Below, piece by piece: positions 37,482-47,713 of a DNA stretch of 64,000 bases (position 1 is its first letter; every line of letters starts with the position of its first letter). The translations under genes and the position numbers were made by a program. The notes under the pieces are model-generated. The model saw nothing but the letters and a program-made list of their open reading frames with translations, was not told where the DNA came from and searched no databases. The stretch is from Colwellia marinimaniae (GTDB lineage Bacteria > Pseudomonadota > Gammaproteobacteria > Enterobacterales > Alteromonadaceae), in the NCBI RefSeq assembly GCF_002207865.1, contig NZ_BDQM01000010.1:60923-124922 (forward strand), given 5' to 3'.

Positions 37482-39320
37482 TCACTCTGGTGTTTTTTCT
37501 GGCAAGTCAAGACCAGTCCAAGCCTTAAAAAATAGCTTTTGCTGCTGACTGGCCTTTGCTATAACAATAATTTTTAATTTATTTTTAGCTATAGCGCTAA
37601 GTTTAACCTTAGTCGTTGTTAGTTTATCTCGGCGAAAATAAGTGAACTCAATGGTTTGCTCTGCTTTAAAGTCTTTTAGACGATTAACCAGATCCTTATC
37701 TACTATGCGTAAGCCATCTACCGCGACAATAACATCCTCTGTGGTTAAGCCAGCATGCCAGGCCGGACTGTCTTGCTCTACGGAAGAAATAACTAAACCC
37801 TGAGTACCATATTTAGTGTTAAGGCCAGTCCATACCTTAGTTTGCTTGCTCGACTTATCCTCACCAGTTTTAGCATAACTCATTGCCAGTCCTGCTTTAG
37901 CCAGTAATAAACTAAAATCGATTTTTGCTGTACCGTGAATATTGTCTTGCCACCAAACTTGATAATTGCTACCCGTCACTTGTTTTAATATCTTAAGCAC
38001 ATCCGCTTCTTTATAACTTTGTGGTAGGCGATGTTGTTGGTATAGCTGGTTATGCACATTACGATAGCTTTTACTTAAGTCTGTTTTATTTAGAATATCA
38101 AAATCTAATAACCAAGAAGCTAGAAATCCTTCAGCATAGATATTGACACTATGATTATTACCATAATCGCCACCCTCGCTGATCCAAGCATCAAAACTTG
38201 CTTGTGCCACGGTTTGACTTGCTTGACCAGGTTTATGCATATACGCAGTAATTCGCTTAGCAAGTGCGCTAAAAAATTCATCTGTCGTCATTAAATTCCC
38301 GCGTAATAACAGTTGGTATTGTAAATAGCTGGTTGAACCCTCGACTAGCCATAACAAATTAGAATAATTTTCTTGCTGATAATCATAAGGCACTAGACCG
38401 TGAGGGCGATACTGTTTTACATTCCAAGTGTGAACAAATTCATGAGCAACAACGGCAATAAAGCTGAGATAGTCTTTACGGGTCGAAAACTTAAAACGCG
38501 AACGTTGGATGATGGTTGAATTAACATGCTCAGTTGCACCACGAGCACCACTCGTGGCATGCACCATAAAAACATAGCGTTTGAACGGGTAACCTTGCCA
38601 AATATGCTTACTTTGTTTTACCAATACTTTTATATCTTCTACCATTTTGACGCTGTCATAATTACCTTCGCCCCAAATAACCAGCTGATAAAGTCGACTG
38701 TCAACACGAAACTCATGATGTTCGTTAATACCCGTTTCAATGGGTGAATCAACTAATTGGTCATAGTTGGTGGCAATAAATTGATGACTATTATTACCTG
38801 ACTCTAAGCCAGAAAAACTACGCCACAATTTAGGGACAAAAAGCTGGACAGTATGTGGCAAACTTCGACTTGCCTCAGTGTACATAACCACGGCTGAGCT
38901 ATCTAAAAAGGCATGACTATCATCTATATGACGAGTTCTTTGCGCCAATTGATTGGCATACACTTGATAACTTAAGTGAATTTTTTTATTTTTACTACCA
39001 CTTACTTGCCAAGTATGTTTATCAATTTTACGCCAACTAAGCACATTACCCTGACTATCCTTAGCGATAAAATCACGAATGCCATTCGCTAAGTTCAAAG
39101 TCTTATATCGTCCGGTACGCCACGTAGGTAAATAGAAATTGACCTGCTCTATATTACTTTTGTCAAATTGAAGCTCTACCTTAGCGAGGTGATGCTCGGG
39201 CTGCTCGATGATAATATTAACTTTTACGCTCGCATGAGCAGATATTAGTTGTGCAATAAATAAAGATATTGCTATTATTACTTTTATTTTATAGTTAAAC
39301 ACGCAAATAGGTTCTCTCAT
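37482..39320 (-). CDS. M61-family metallopeptidase with PDZ domain
   Basis: 612 residues. A signal peptide lies at about residues 10-30, so the protein is exported, probably to the periplasm. The zinc site is His293-Glu294-x2-His297 (HEFVH) with Glu328 (EGSTSY) as third ligand, the arrangement of glycyl aminopeptidases. A PDZ domain lies at about 490-580 (GLVISSVEQDSPAWHAGL). The exact substrate is unknown. It is a single gene. Confidence 0.9.
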   Translation of the reverse strand: MREPICVFNYKIKVIIAISLFIAQLISAHASVKVNIIIEQPEHHLAKVELQFDKSNIEQVNFYLPTWRTGRYKTLNLANGIRDFIAKDSQGNVLSWRKIDKHTWQVSGSKNKKIHLSYQVYANQLAQRTRHIDDSHAFLDSSAVVMYTEASRSLPHTVQLFVPKLWRSFSGLESGNNSHQFIATNYDQLVDSPIETGINEHHEFRVDSRLYQLVIWGEGNYDSVKMVEDIKVLVKQSKHIWQGYPFKRYVFMVHATSGARGATEHVNSTIIQRSRFKFSTRKDYLSFIAVVAHEFVHTWNVKQYRPHGLVPYDYQQENYSNLLWLVEGSTSYLQYQLLLRGNLMTTDEFFSALAKRITAYMHKPGQASQTVAQASFDAWISEGGDYGNNHSVNIYAEGFLASWLLDFDILNKTDLSKSYRNVHNQLYQQHRLPQSYKEADVLKILKQVTGSNYQVWWQDNIHGTAKIDFSLLLAKAGLAMSYAKTGEDKSSKQTKVWTGLNTKYGTQGLVISSVEQDSPAWHAGLTTEDVIVAVDGLRIVDKDLVNRLKDFKAEQTIEFTYFRRDKLTTTKVKLSAIAKNKLKIIVIAKASQQQKLFFKAWTGLDLPEKTPE

Positions 39321-39573
39321 TATGGGTAGACAAGGTGGTCACTCTAACATCTAGCGATTTTAACAACGAATAAATACTCAATGTTATAAAAAATCAACAT
39401 GGGCCAATAAAAGTTGTTTTTTTACCTCTATGTTGATAAATAACGTTATTATAGTGAAAAATATCATATACTAAGAACAACGTAAGTGCCCTAAACACGT
39501 TTAATGGCTAAACACTAAATAAAGTAAATCACTTAGCACTAGACATCACTCTACATTAGGATAAATCGGATTT

Positions 39574-41184
39574 ATGAATGACAGTTCTGTTGCCAAAAAG
39601 CAATTAGTTGCATTGAAACGAAAGCTTGATAGCGCAATTGAGTCTCGTAATTCACTAGAAGAAGATGCTAATCTGCATTCAAGTCTGCTCATTCAATTCA
39701 TTACTAAATTATCCCTAGTTTCTAAAGGTATTGATCTTGAATTAGACAACCGCTTAGCTCAGTTAAGAATGTTATTCAGTAAGTCAGCCCCCCTTAATGA
39801 CATAGAAGCAAAAATTGTCGTTATAAGTAAATTATTACAGCAACACAGCATAACCAATGAAAAAAACATTGCTCACCTGCATGACCAATTTAATCAAGCA
39901 GGTGAGAATTTACAAAAAATCAATGGTTTACCTGGTGATTTACGCAGAGAGCTACGCGGGTTATTAAGCAAAACAAAAGAAAGTAAAGACGCTTTAATAC
40001 AATATGTTCCGTTACTAAGTCAATTGTTAGCTTTTTATGATTACGCCCTAAAAGCTAAAAATGCGCCAACTAAACAAGGTGTTTTACCGTCTGCTCAGCT
40101 TATTTTACCGGTAAGTCAGTCAAAAAATGACATCAACTTAGCACTTTTTGACAGCAGTATCCTTGAAAAAATATCAGTGTCACTTAGTACCTTGCCCTTA
40201 TCTAAAGGCCACACCAATGAGTTATTAGCGATTAAGAAAAAGCTAATGACAGATAAGTCTAGTGATGAAGTACTCCTTCACCTCATCGACATATTTGATG
40301 TCATCGTTGCCGACTTTAAAGATGAACAAAATAGTGCTAAGAATTTTTTAACCCGCCTGAGTGCGACGCTAACAACGGTGCAAAGTGCAGTAAAAGAAAC
40401 TATTGTTACACAAAAAAAATCGCAGAAAACCAACGAAAAAATAAACCAGAAGTTACAAAGCCAACTGGTTGATATGACGGGTACAGTCGAAAAAGCATTA
40501 TCACTAAATCAAGTAAAAGAAGACATAAATGAAAAACTGCAGTTTATCGCCAGCACCTTGGAGCAAAAATCAAAATTTGAACAACAAAGTCACCAAGAAC
40601 TAGCGGACAAGCTCAATGATATGTCTGCTAAGGTAGATCAATTAGAACAACAAAGCCGAGTGTTTGAACATAAACTGATCGATCAGCAAAGAAAGAGTAT
40701 GCAAGATGCGCTGACCAAACTGGCAAACCGAGCTGCCTTTGATAATTATTTTGCTAAAGCTATGGTACGTTTTCACCATAAACCATTCCAGCTAGCCTTA
40801 GTGGTACTGGATATTGATGATTTTAAAAAAATTAATGACACCTATGGTCATACGGCAGGCGATAAAACGTTACAAGTCATTGCCAATACCATAGTAAAAA
40901 ACGTCAGTAAAGGTGTTTTTGTTGGCCGCTATGGCGGTGAAGAGTTTGTCTTGATTTACTCTCAAGCCCAAGAACAGGCCTTAACTCTTGAGCTGAATGC
41001 GCTAAATAAATACATAGCTCGCCTACCCTTTAAGTTTAAAAGTAATAAAGTTAGTATTACCCTTTCAATTGGCGCAACCCATATAAGAGCTGATGATAAC
41101 ATTCACATCGCTTTTGAACGTGCTGACCAAGCAATGTATAAAGCAAAAAAACAAGGAAAGAATCAAGTTATTTACGTTAAGTAG
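39574..41184 (+). CDS. Diguanylate cyclase with long coiled-coil N-terminus
   Basis: 536 residues. Residues 1-370 are helical and coiled-coil rich with no membrane segment; the GGDEF domain (about 375-536) has DALTKLANRAAFD at its start and the active-site GGEEF at 454-458, so it should make cyclic di-GMP. The inhibitory RxxD site expected just upstream of GGEEF is absent. The N-terminus is probably a cytoplasmic sensor or dimerisation region of unknown input. Confidence 0.9.
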   Translation: MNDSSVAKKQLVALKRKLDSAIESRNSLEEDANLHSSLLIQFITKLSLVSKGIDLELDNRLAQLRMLFSKSAPLNDIEAKIVVISKLLQQHSITNEKNIAHLHDQFNQAGENLQKINGLPGDLRRELRGLLSKTKESKDALIQYVPLLSQLLAFYDYALKAKNAPTKQGVLPSAQLILPVSQSKNDINLALFDSSILEKISVSLSTLPLSKGHTNELLAIKKKLMTDKSSDEVLLHLIDIFDVIVADFKDEQNSAKNFLTRLSATLTTVQSAVKETIVTQKKSQKTNEKINQKLQSQLVDMTGTVEKALSLNQVKEDINEKLQFIASTLEQKSKFEQQSHQELADKLNDMSAKVDQLEQQSRVFEHKLIDQQRKSMQDALTKLANRAAFDNYFAKAMVRFHHKPFQLALVVLDIDDFKKINDTYGHTAGDKTLQVIANTIVKNVSKGVFVGRYGGEEFVLIYSQAQEQALTLELNALNKYIARLPFKFKSNKVSITLSIGATHIRADDNIHIAFERADQAMYKAKKQGKNQVIYVK

Positions 41185-41228
41185 CTAGCTAAAATAGCTG
41201 CTTCAACACCTCATAAAAAATAGCGATA

Positions 41229-41256
41229 TTTTTATCAGAATAATGACTGATAAAAA
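41229..41256 (+). promoter_or_regulatory. Hairpin in the ppnN leader
   Basis: Arms TTTTTATCAG and CTGATAAAAA with an eight-base loop, ending shortly before the AAAGGAG ribosome site of ppnN. A T tail is missing on the plus strand, so it may be a leader structure or a terminator for something on the minus strand. Confidence 0.4.
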
Positions 41257-41277
41257 TCAGCATAAAAGGAGTGAGTT

Positions 41278-42624
41278 ATGCATACTCAAATTAACCCTGT
41301 TGGTAATATGAACTTGCTATCACAAGCCGAAGTAGATCAGTTACAAAAATCGGTTAGTAGCACCTTATATACATTATATCGAAATTGTTCTCTCGCCGTA
41401 CTTAACGCCGGTTCAAATACTGATGATGCTGAAGAAATATATCAAAAATACCTTACCTTTGAAATACAGGTATTAAGGCGAGAACGCGGGGTAAAAATTG
41501 ATTTAAAGAATCCTCCCATTCATGCCTTTGTCGATGGCAAAATCATCAGAGGCATCAGAGAACATCTTTCGGCCGTATTACGCGATATCCTTTTCCTTAA
41601 TAGCCGTTATAGAACTATGCCAAGCTCGTCAGAAGCAATTACCGATGCAACTTTCGATATCCTCAGAAATGCCAATGTTATCTTACCTGAGACTGAGCCT
41701 AAGTTAGTTACTTGCTGGGGCGGTCACTCCATCAAACACAATGAATATAAATATACCAAAGATGTCGGTTACCAACTGGGTTTACGCGGCTTCAACATAT
41801 GTACCGGTTGTGGCCCAGGGGCAATGAAAGGCCCGATGAAAGGCGCAACAATAGGACACGCAAAGCAACGTAATAAAGATGGCCGCTATATTGGCTTAAC
41901 CGAGCCAAGTATTATTGCTGCTGAGCCACCCAACCCAATAGTGAATGAATTGGTTATAATGCCTGATATTGAAAAGCGTTTAGAAGCATTTGTGCGCATG
42001 TCACATGGAATTATTATTTTTCCTGGCGGCGCAGGGACTGCCGAAGAATTGCTGTATATTTTAGGTATTATGCTCAATGAAGCAAATTCTGAGCAACAAT
42101 TACCGATTATCCTGACCGGTCCGGCCAGCGCCATTGAGTACTTTCATGAAATAGATGATTTTATTGGTGCCACCTTAGGTGAAAAAGCACAATCGTTATA
42201 CCAAATAGTGGTGGACGATGCCGCTAAAGTCGCTCAAGTAATGAAAAGCGGCTTAAACAAGGTACTTGCCCACAGAAAAAAAACGGGTGATGCCTTTCAT
42301 TTTAATTGGTCACTGATGATAGCCGAAGACTTTCAACATCCCTTTGAGCCAACTCATGAAAACATGGCAAATCTAACGATTAGCTATAAACTGTCTACGG
42401 CTGAGTTAGCGGCTAACCTACGTCGCATTTTTTCTGGCATAGTTGCCGGGAACGTTAAGTCAGGAGGCATCAAAGCAATTCGAGAATTTGGTCCTTTCGA
42501 AATATCTGGGGATAAGAAAATAATGGCATTAATGGATAAACTACTGGCCTCTTTTGTCAGTCAACAGCGGATGAAATTACCTGGCAGTGAATATATTCCA
42601 TGTTATAAAGTTATTGAGGCTTAA
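41278..42624 (+). CDS. ppnN: PpnN, nucleotide 5'-monophosphate nucleosidase
   Basis: It splits purine and pyrimidine nucleoside monophosphates to base and ribose 5-phosphate and in E. coli is tuned by (p)ppGpp. 448 residues (E. coli 454). The LOG-type core [12 protein letters not shown] (about residues 244-255) and [14 protein letters not shown] are present. It is directly followed by xni, with two bases between. Confidence 0.94.
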   Translation: MHTQINPVGNMNLLSQAEVDQLQKSVSSTLYTLYRNCSLAVLNAGSNTDDAEEIYQKYLTFEIQVLRRERGVKIDLKNPPIHAFVDGKIIRGIREHLSAVLRDILFLNSRYRTMPSSSEAITDATFDILRNANVILPETEPKLVTCWGGHSIKHNEYKYTKDVGYQLGLRGFNICTGCGPGAMKGPMKGATIGHAKQRNKDGRYIGLTEPSIIAAEPPNPIVNELVIMPDIEKRLEAFVRMSHGIIIFPGGAGTAEELLYILGIMLNEANSEQQLPIILTGPASAIEYFHEIDDFIGATLGEKAQSLYQIVVDDAAKVAQVMKSGLNKVLAHRKKTGDAFHFNWSLMIAEDFQHPFEPTHENMANLTISYKLSTAELAANLRRIFSGIVAGNVKSGGIKAIREFGPFEISGDKKIMALMDKLLASFVSQQRMKLPGSEYIPCYKVIEA

Positions 42625-42626
42625 CA

Positions 42627-43505
42627 TTGTCCGCTCACTTAATACTCATTGATGCGCTAAATTTAATTCGCCGTGTGTACGCCGTACAAGAGCGCCCCTT
42701 TATGAAAAGAAAACAGCAGCACGGCGATAAGTTATCGGCTAACACACAAGAGCAAGTCTTATTTAACACTCAAAAGAATTGTGTAAATGCGGTGATTAAA
42801 ATTATCAAGCAGCTTGAACCAACACACGCACTAGCCGTTTTTGATAGTCAACAGCCCTGTTGGCGCTACCAGATTTTTGCTGGTTACAAAAAAGGCCGTA
42901 AAAAAATGCCAGAACACCTTGCGCAAAAACTAACCGCTATACAAGATGCATTTATGGAGCAAGGGGTTGATTCACTCACCTCTGTAGAAGATGAAGCAGA
43001 TGATCTTATTGCTACTTTAGCGGTAAAAATGGCTTTGCACGGGCAAAAGGTTACTATCATTTCAACAGATAAAGGTTTTCTGCCTTTACTTAGTCCTAAC
43101 ATTCATCTTTATGATTACTTTAATCGCCGTTATTTGGATGAAGAATATGTCCAACAAAAGTTTGCTATTAAGTCTTCGCAACTGATCGATTTTTGGACAT
43201 TAACAGGCGACAATACCAATAAAATTGCTGGGGTAAGTGGCATTGGCCAAGTTAATGCGGCTAAACTAATTAATCAATATGGTTCATTAAAGGCCATAGT
43301 TAACGCCACAGACCTAAAGGAGTCGCTAAAAGAGAAATTACTACAAAGCGATGAGCAAATGGCTTTAGCCAGAAAGCTGTTAACGTTAAAAAAAGATATC
43401 CCTCTTGGCTTTAATTTAAAAGATATCCGCCTAACAACACCTTCATCATCTCCCAGAATTAATGTTGATATAATAGCCATTAATAGTGATAGCAACTCAT
43501 TATAA
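42627..43505 (+). CDS. xni: Xni, flap endonuclease-like ExoIX
   Basis: A structure-specific nuclease of the 5'-nuclease family. The start is TTG 42627 with GAGG seven bases upstream; no ATG lies nearby in frame. The metal-binding cluster ILIDALNLIRR, DEADDLIAT and STDKGFLPL is conserved, as is GVSGIGQVNAAKLI. 292 residues, longer than E. coli (251) because of a C-terminal tail. It follows ppnN closely and precedes a DUF3192 gene. Confidence 0.92.
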   Translation: MSAHLILIDALNLIRRVYAVQERPFMKRKQQHGDKLSANTQEQVLFNTQKNCVNAVIKIIKQLEPTHALAVFDSQQPCWRYQIFAGYKKGRKKMPEHLAQKLTAIQDAFMEQGVDSLTSVEDEADDLIATLAVKMALHGQKVTIISTDKGFLPLLSPNIHLYDYFNRRYLDEEYVQQKFAIKSSQLIDFWTLTGDNTNKIAGVSGIGQVNAAKLINQYGSLKAIVNATDLKESLKEKLLQSDEQMALARKLLTLKKDIPLGFNLKDIRLTTPSSSPRINVDIIAINSDSNSL

Positions 43506-43519
43506 CAAGATAAATAACT

Positions 43520-43945
43520 ATGAATAAAAAAATAATTGGCAGAATATTACTTGCACTAACCGTTTATGGCATCTTTGTCGCCCTAGTTGTCACCTTTTAT
43601 GATGACAGCCCAGATCAAATGAAATGGAAAGACAGAGAAGCCTATAATCGCCAATTTATTGCTAAGATAAAATTAGAACAATTTACTTTTGAGCAAGCAT
43701 TAAGTCAGTTAGGTAGCCCAGACATTACTGAAGCCAGAACGGTTAATGAGGTAAACTATCAAGTCATGTTTTACCGTACTCAGCATGTAAAATCTGATGG
43801 CATAACCACGCAAGATGAATGCTCCTTCTTGCTTTTTGTCAACGGCACACTCAAAGAAATTGGTTTAGGTAATAATTACCCTGAGCAATGGGGCATTATT
43901 AAAAACCACCTTAACATAAGAAAAAACCTAGCCACTATAGACTAA
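43520..43945 (+). CDS. DUF3192 protein, membrane-anchored
   Basis: 141 residues; residues 7-25 form a membrane anchor, without the lipobox found in its relative at 34935-35327. The shared part is FYRTQHVKSDGITTQDECSF followed by LLFVNGTL. The two genes are paralogues within this window. It may be co-transcribed with ppnN and xni. Its function is unknown. Confidence 0.82.
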   Translation: MNKKIIGRILLALTVYGIFVALVVTFYDDSPDQMKWKDREAYNRQFIAKIKLEQFTFEQALSQLGSPDITEARTVNEVNYQVMFYRTQHVKSDGITTQDECSFLLFVNGTLKEIGLGNNYPEQWGIIKNHLNIRKNLATID

Positions 43946-44244
43946 AGTCAGATTGAACCTGACTTAGTAAACCTCTACTATTCCTTGTTAGTTTGCAAAA
44001 AGACTTTGGCTCTTTTTTGCCGGTAACGATAAAAACTTTCAAGCTCGCATACATAACATTACCATGATATAAATGGCCAATAAAGCACTGAGCTGACCAC
44101 TTAGTCACTCGGCTTTACATAAGTAAATGTTTCTCCACTAGCATTACACAATTAATTTAATGTATGTCATTGTTAATTAGAGCATAAACATATGACGTAT
44201 TATTCTACAGTATTCCTTAAAAATAGGATGACAAGGTGAACTTA

Positions 44245-45252
44245 ATGACTAAAAAAACCATCACGGTAATTCCTGGCGACGGTATCGGTCCAAGTATTAT
44301 CGATGCCACGATTAAAGTATTAGATAAAGTAGGCTGTGATTTTGAATATGAATTCGCAGATGCTGGTTTAACCGCCTTAGAAAAACATGGTGAGTTAATA
44401 CCAGAAGAGACCATTACGCTTATTGAAAAAAATAAAATCACCTTAAAAGGTCCGTTGACGACCCCCGTTGGTGAAGGTTTTACCTCAATCAATGTCACCT
44501 TGCGTAAACAATTCAAATTATACGCAAACCTACGCCCAGTATTGTCATTTAAGGGCACGAAGGCACGTTATGAAAACATTGATATTATCACCGTACGTGA
44601 AAATACCGAAGGCATGTATTCAGGTGTCGGCCAAGTCATCTCAGAGGACGGTAATAAAGCCCAAGCCATGAGTATAATTACCCGTGATGGTGCTGAAAAA
44701 ATAGTAACCTTTGCTTATGAAACCGCACGTAAAGAAGGTCGTAAAAAGGTAACCGTTGTTCATAAAGCCAACATTTTAAAGTCAACCTCAGGTTTATTTC
44801 TAAAAGTTGCCCGTGAAGTTGCTCTGCGTTACCCAGAAATCGAGTCAACTGAAATGATTGTTGATAACTGCTGTATGCAATTAGTGATGAACCCCGAGCA
44901 GTTTGATGTCATAGTAACAACGAACCTCTTTGGTGATATTATATCTGATTTATGTGCGGGTTTAGTTGGCGGCCTTGGTATGGCGCCAGGCGCTAATATT
45001 GGTGAAGATTGTGCCATTTTTGAAGCGGTACATGGTAGTGCACCGGATATTGCGGGTAAGAACTTAGCGAACCCAACGTCAATGATGTTAGCTGCTATTC
45101 AAATGCTAGAGTATTTAGAGATGAGTGACAAAGCAGAAAAAATCAGAGCTGCCATTACCGATGTGATTGCCTCGGCTGATAGAACAACCGGCGATTTAGG
45201 TGGAAGTCATGGCACTACCGACTTTACCCAAGCGGTACTTGAGAGGCTATAA
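44245..45252 (+). CDS. NAD-dependent isocitrate dehydrogenase
   Basis: 335 residues, the short NAD-type of the isocitrate/isopropylmalate dehydrogenase family, not the long NADP enzyme of E. coli. VIPGDGIGPSI at the N-terminus, TLRKQFKLYANLRP for substrate, DIITVRENTEGMYSG and VHGSAPDIAGKNLANP are all present. The substrate could in principle be homoisocitrate or isopropylmalate, but the NTEGMYSG motif favours isocitrate. ATG 44245 is chosen over GTG 44236 because AAGG lies eight bases before it. Confidence 0.85.
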   Translation: MTKKTITVIPGDGIGPSIIDATIKVLDKVGCDFEYEFADAGLTALEKHGELIPEETITLIEKNKITLKGPLTTPVGEGFTSINVTLRKQFKLYANLRPVLSFKGTKARYENIDIITVRENTEGMYSGVGQVISEDGNKAQAMSIITRDGAEKIVTFAYETARKEGRKKVTVVHKANILKSTSGLFLKVAREVALRYPEIESTEMIVDNCCMQLVMNPEQFDVIVTTNLFGDIISDLCAGLVGGLGMAPGANIGEDCAIFEAVHGSAPDIAGKNLANPTSMMLAAIQMLEYLEMSDKAEKIRAAITDVIASADRTTGDLGGSHGTTDFTQAVLERL

Positions 45253-45283
45253 CGCTTAGCGTCTTAAGCGTAACTGTCTAGAC

Positions 45284-45325
45284 AAAAAAGCTATCTAGTT
45301 AATGAATAAACTGGATAGCTTTTTT
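45284..45325 (+). terminator. Terminator after the isocitrate dehydrogenase gene
   Basis: Arms AAAAAAGCTATCTAGTT (45284-45300) and AACTGGATAGCTTTTTT (45309-45325), one G-U, eight-base loop. It converges with rlmM and may serve both. Confidence 0.88.
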
Positions 45326-45358
45326 ATTTGCTAGCTTGTTAAAAAACAACGCTAGCGA

Positions 45359-46465
45359 TTACTCTTTTTCTTTAAGCGGCGCTGGAGAAAGTAAACGTGC
45401 ATGGACAGTGATTTCTTCACGATCATAATACAGGTGCTTGGCATAAAGTTCATATTTGACATTATGTTCGTCAAATGCATCTTTAATGGCTTGTAAGTCA
45501 TTAGTAACTTGTTGATAACGGCCCTTCATTGGCAATTTCAAGTTAAACATCGCCTCTTTACAATACCCCTTAAGTAACCATTCACTCATTAGTTTAGCGA
45601 CTCGTTGCGGCTTCTCTATCATGTCACACACCATCCAATGGACATTGTGCTTCATTGGTATGTATTTAAAGCCATCCATCATCTTATGTTTGACTTGTCC
45701 TGTTGCCATTAAAGACTCGGCCATGGCACCATTGTCGATGGCAGTAACCATCATACCACGGCGCACTAATTGATAAGTCCAACCGCCTGGGGCTGAGCCT
45801 AAATCGACAGCATGCATACCTGAAGTTAACCGTTCACCCCACTCATCACGAGGAATAAAGAATAAAAAGGCTTCATCAAGTTTCAAGGTAGAGCGACTTG
45901 GTGACGCACTAGGAAACTTTAATCTAGGAATGCCCATCACGTGTGGTGAGCTATTACGCACTAATGAAAAACCTAATATTACTTCTTGTCCGCTTAGAAA
46001 TAGCGCATGTAAAATGGCGCCATCGGGATCATCAGCTGAATTGTTACCTTTCTGGGTCAGCAATTTCTTTTTACGTAAAGCTTGGCGCAAAGGCACAGAC
46101 AGCTTGCGACAAAATTTACTTAACTCCTTGCCATCATTATCATCCGCCATTTCCATACGTAAATCGCTATATTGCCATTCAGTGCCCAAGGCTTCAATGA
46201 TTGCTTCAACACGATTATAATCAGGCAAGGCGAGTGTATCAGTGACTGTGACAAACCATTGACGGGCAAAAATAAGTCGCTTAAGAGGCAACTTATTCAT
46301 TAATGCTTCACCGTGTTCACTTTCTTGTAAGTGAAAAAAAACAATGCCTTTATTTTTCTTTAGCTCTAAATAGCCATACATTTCATTCCAAGCAGCTTTT
46401 TCTTGGATTTCTGCACCACACTCTTTTTCAAAGCCTGGACGACAAAATAATACGATGGAAGTCAT
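45359..46465 (-). CDS. rlmM: RlmM, 23S rRNA 2'-O-ribose C2498 methyltransferase
   Basis: 368 residues. A THUMP-like N-terminal half is followed by a Rossmann methyltransferase with the SAM loop AVDLGSAPGGWTYQL (about residues 219-233); FNLKLPMKGRY carries the catalytic lysine. Uses SAM to methylate the ribose of C2498. In E. coli it follows gcvA-ygdD, as here. Confidence 0.95.
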   Translation of the reverse strand: MTSIVLFCRPGFEKECGAEIQEKAAWNEMYGYLELKKNKGIVFFHLQESEHGEALMNKLPLKRLIFARQWFVTVTDTLALPDYNRVEAIIEALGTEWQYSDLRMEMADDNDGKELSKFCRKLSVPLRQALRKKKLLTQKGNNSADDPDGAILHALFLSGQEVILGFSLVRNSSPHVMGIPRLKFPSASPSRSTLKLDEAFLFFIPRDEWGERLTSGMHAVDLGSAPGGWTYQLVRRGMMVTAIDNGAMAESLMATGQVKHKMMDGFKYIPMKHNVHWMVCDMIEKPQRVAKLMSEWLLKGYCKEAMFNLKLPMKGRYQQVTNDLQAIKDAFDEHNVKYELYAKHLYYDREEITVHARLLSPAPLKEKE

Positions 46466-46544
46466 ATGTTGTTTTTACCTTGTATATCTAACGACCTTTT
46501 AAAACGCTATATTCGTCAGAGTATTAACAGTACAAATACTGTAG

Positions 46545-46973
46545 TTAAAAATTATTTTTACCTTCAAATGCTAATAATAACCAAGCTAGCGCAAAGGCAA
46601 TACCACCAAAAGGGGTTAACTTACCGATAACAGCAAGTTCAAAAAATGATTTAATATAGATTACGCCACAAAAGCACAAAATCCCTATGACAAACGCAAT
46701 ACAAGCACTAAGTAGCACTTTAGATGATTTAGCTGTTTTCAACCAAACCAAGGTCGAAAATAACGCAAGTGTATGAAAAAATTGATATTGTAATGCTGTT
46801 GCTAAGCTAGATTGAACCTTTACTGGTAATGCTTGACCGCCATGAGCCAGCCAAGCGCCGAATAGTACAGAAAAACAGCCACTGATACCAACAAAAATCA
46901 TCATAGTTTTCAGTAAAACCGTGCTGCTCTTAGATTTAACTTGCTGCTTGATCATATTAGTACTGTTCATCAT
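46545..46973 (-). CDS. ygdD: YgdD, DUF423 membrane protein
   Basis: 142 residues with four membrane helices; GAWLAHGGQAL, LATALQYQFFHTLALF and LTPFGGIAFALAW are DUF423 landmarks. Its function is unknown. The start overlaps the stop of the hydrolase gene by four bases (ATGA), so gcvA, hydrolase and ygdD form one operon. Confidence 0.93.
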   Translation of the reverse strand: MMNSTNMIKQQVKSKSSTVLLKTMMIFVGISGCFSVLFGAWLAHGGQALPVKVQSSLATALQYQFFHTLALFSTLVWLKTAKSSKVLLSACIAFVIGILCFCGVIYIKSFFELAVIGKLTPFGGIAFALAWLLLAFEGKNNF

Positions 46974-47713
46974 CTTGCCTTATGCTCAACATTGTTAGCG
47001 ACTATTAACTGGTCAATAAAGTCGACAATTTCCTTAACCGCGCGCTGCATATGTCCTTGATAAGTATAACCCGACTTAACTCTTGGCTTTAAACTGTGAT
47101 CGCCATCAGGTAAAAACACACAGGTACAGTGCTCAGGCAGCTGGTAGCTGATAATTTCTTCTTTCGTGCCTAAAGCATCACGCTCACCTTGTACGATTAA
47201 AATTGTTTTACTGGCAGTAAATAAAGGTTCAAGGCGCAGTTTTTCTGGTTTTTTAGCTGGATGAAACGGGTAGCCTAAACAAAAGACAGCGGATATTTCA
47301 CTGAGTAAATTAGCATTTAATACCTCTGGATCAGCAACTAAGCTCGCCGCAGCGCGTGACCCCATAGATTTTCCGCCAATAAATAAGGGCAGCGCCTGAC
47401 TTTTTTGCTGTGCAAGCACATGCTCAATAACGGCTTGATAGCAAACCAACAGCTTGGGCATTCTATCTGGGGGGTATTTTATCCCTGTTAGTGCCCTTTT
47501 ATCCATAAAGGGGAAATTAAAACGCACAACATTAATAGCCGCGTTATTAAGTAACCGTACTATTTCAGCCATAAACTCATGAGACATATCTGCACCCGCG
47601 CCATGAGCAAATATAACTTGCGCCCTAGCACATTCGACCGTGTCAAAAATCATATTAATATCATTGCCATCGGCGCTGGTGATTACTTGTTGCTTTACCG
47701 GTATCTTGGCCAT
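46970..47713 (-). CDS. Alpha/beta hydrolase, KANL3/Tex30-type
   Basis: 247 residues starting MAKIPVKQQ; the frame is open 20 codons further but that part overlaps gcvA, and this ATG overlaps the gcvA stop by one base. The triad is Ser116 (GGKSMGSR), Asp179 (GERDALG) and His206 (GDHSLK). The substrate is unknown. In E. coli this gene is absent between gcvA and ygdD. Confidence 0.88.
   Translation of the reverse strand: MAKIPVKQQVITSADGNDINMIFDTVECARAQVIFAHGAGADMSHEFMAEIVRLLNNAAINVVRFNFPFMDKRALTGIKYPPDRMPKLLVCYQAVIEHVLAQQKSQALPLFIGGKSMGSRAAASLVADPEVLNANLLSEISAVFCLGYPFHPAKKPEKLRLEPLFTASKTILIVQGERDALGTKEEIISYQLPEHCTCVFLPDGDHSLKPRVKSGYTYQGHMQRAVKEIVDFIDQLIVANNVEHKAR

Noticed and set aside
43945..43965. 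Terminator after the DUF3192 gene
   Set aside because: Arms AAGTCAG and CTGACTT form only a short hairpin without a T run; too weak to list as a terminator.
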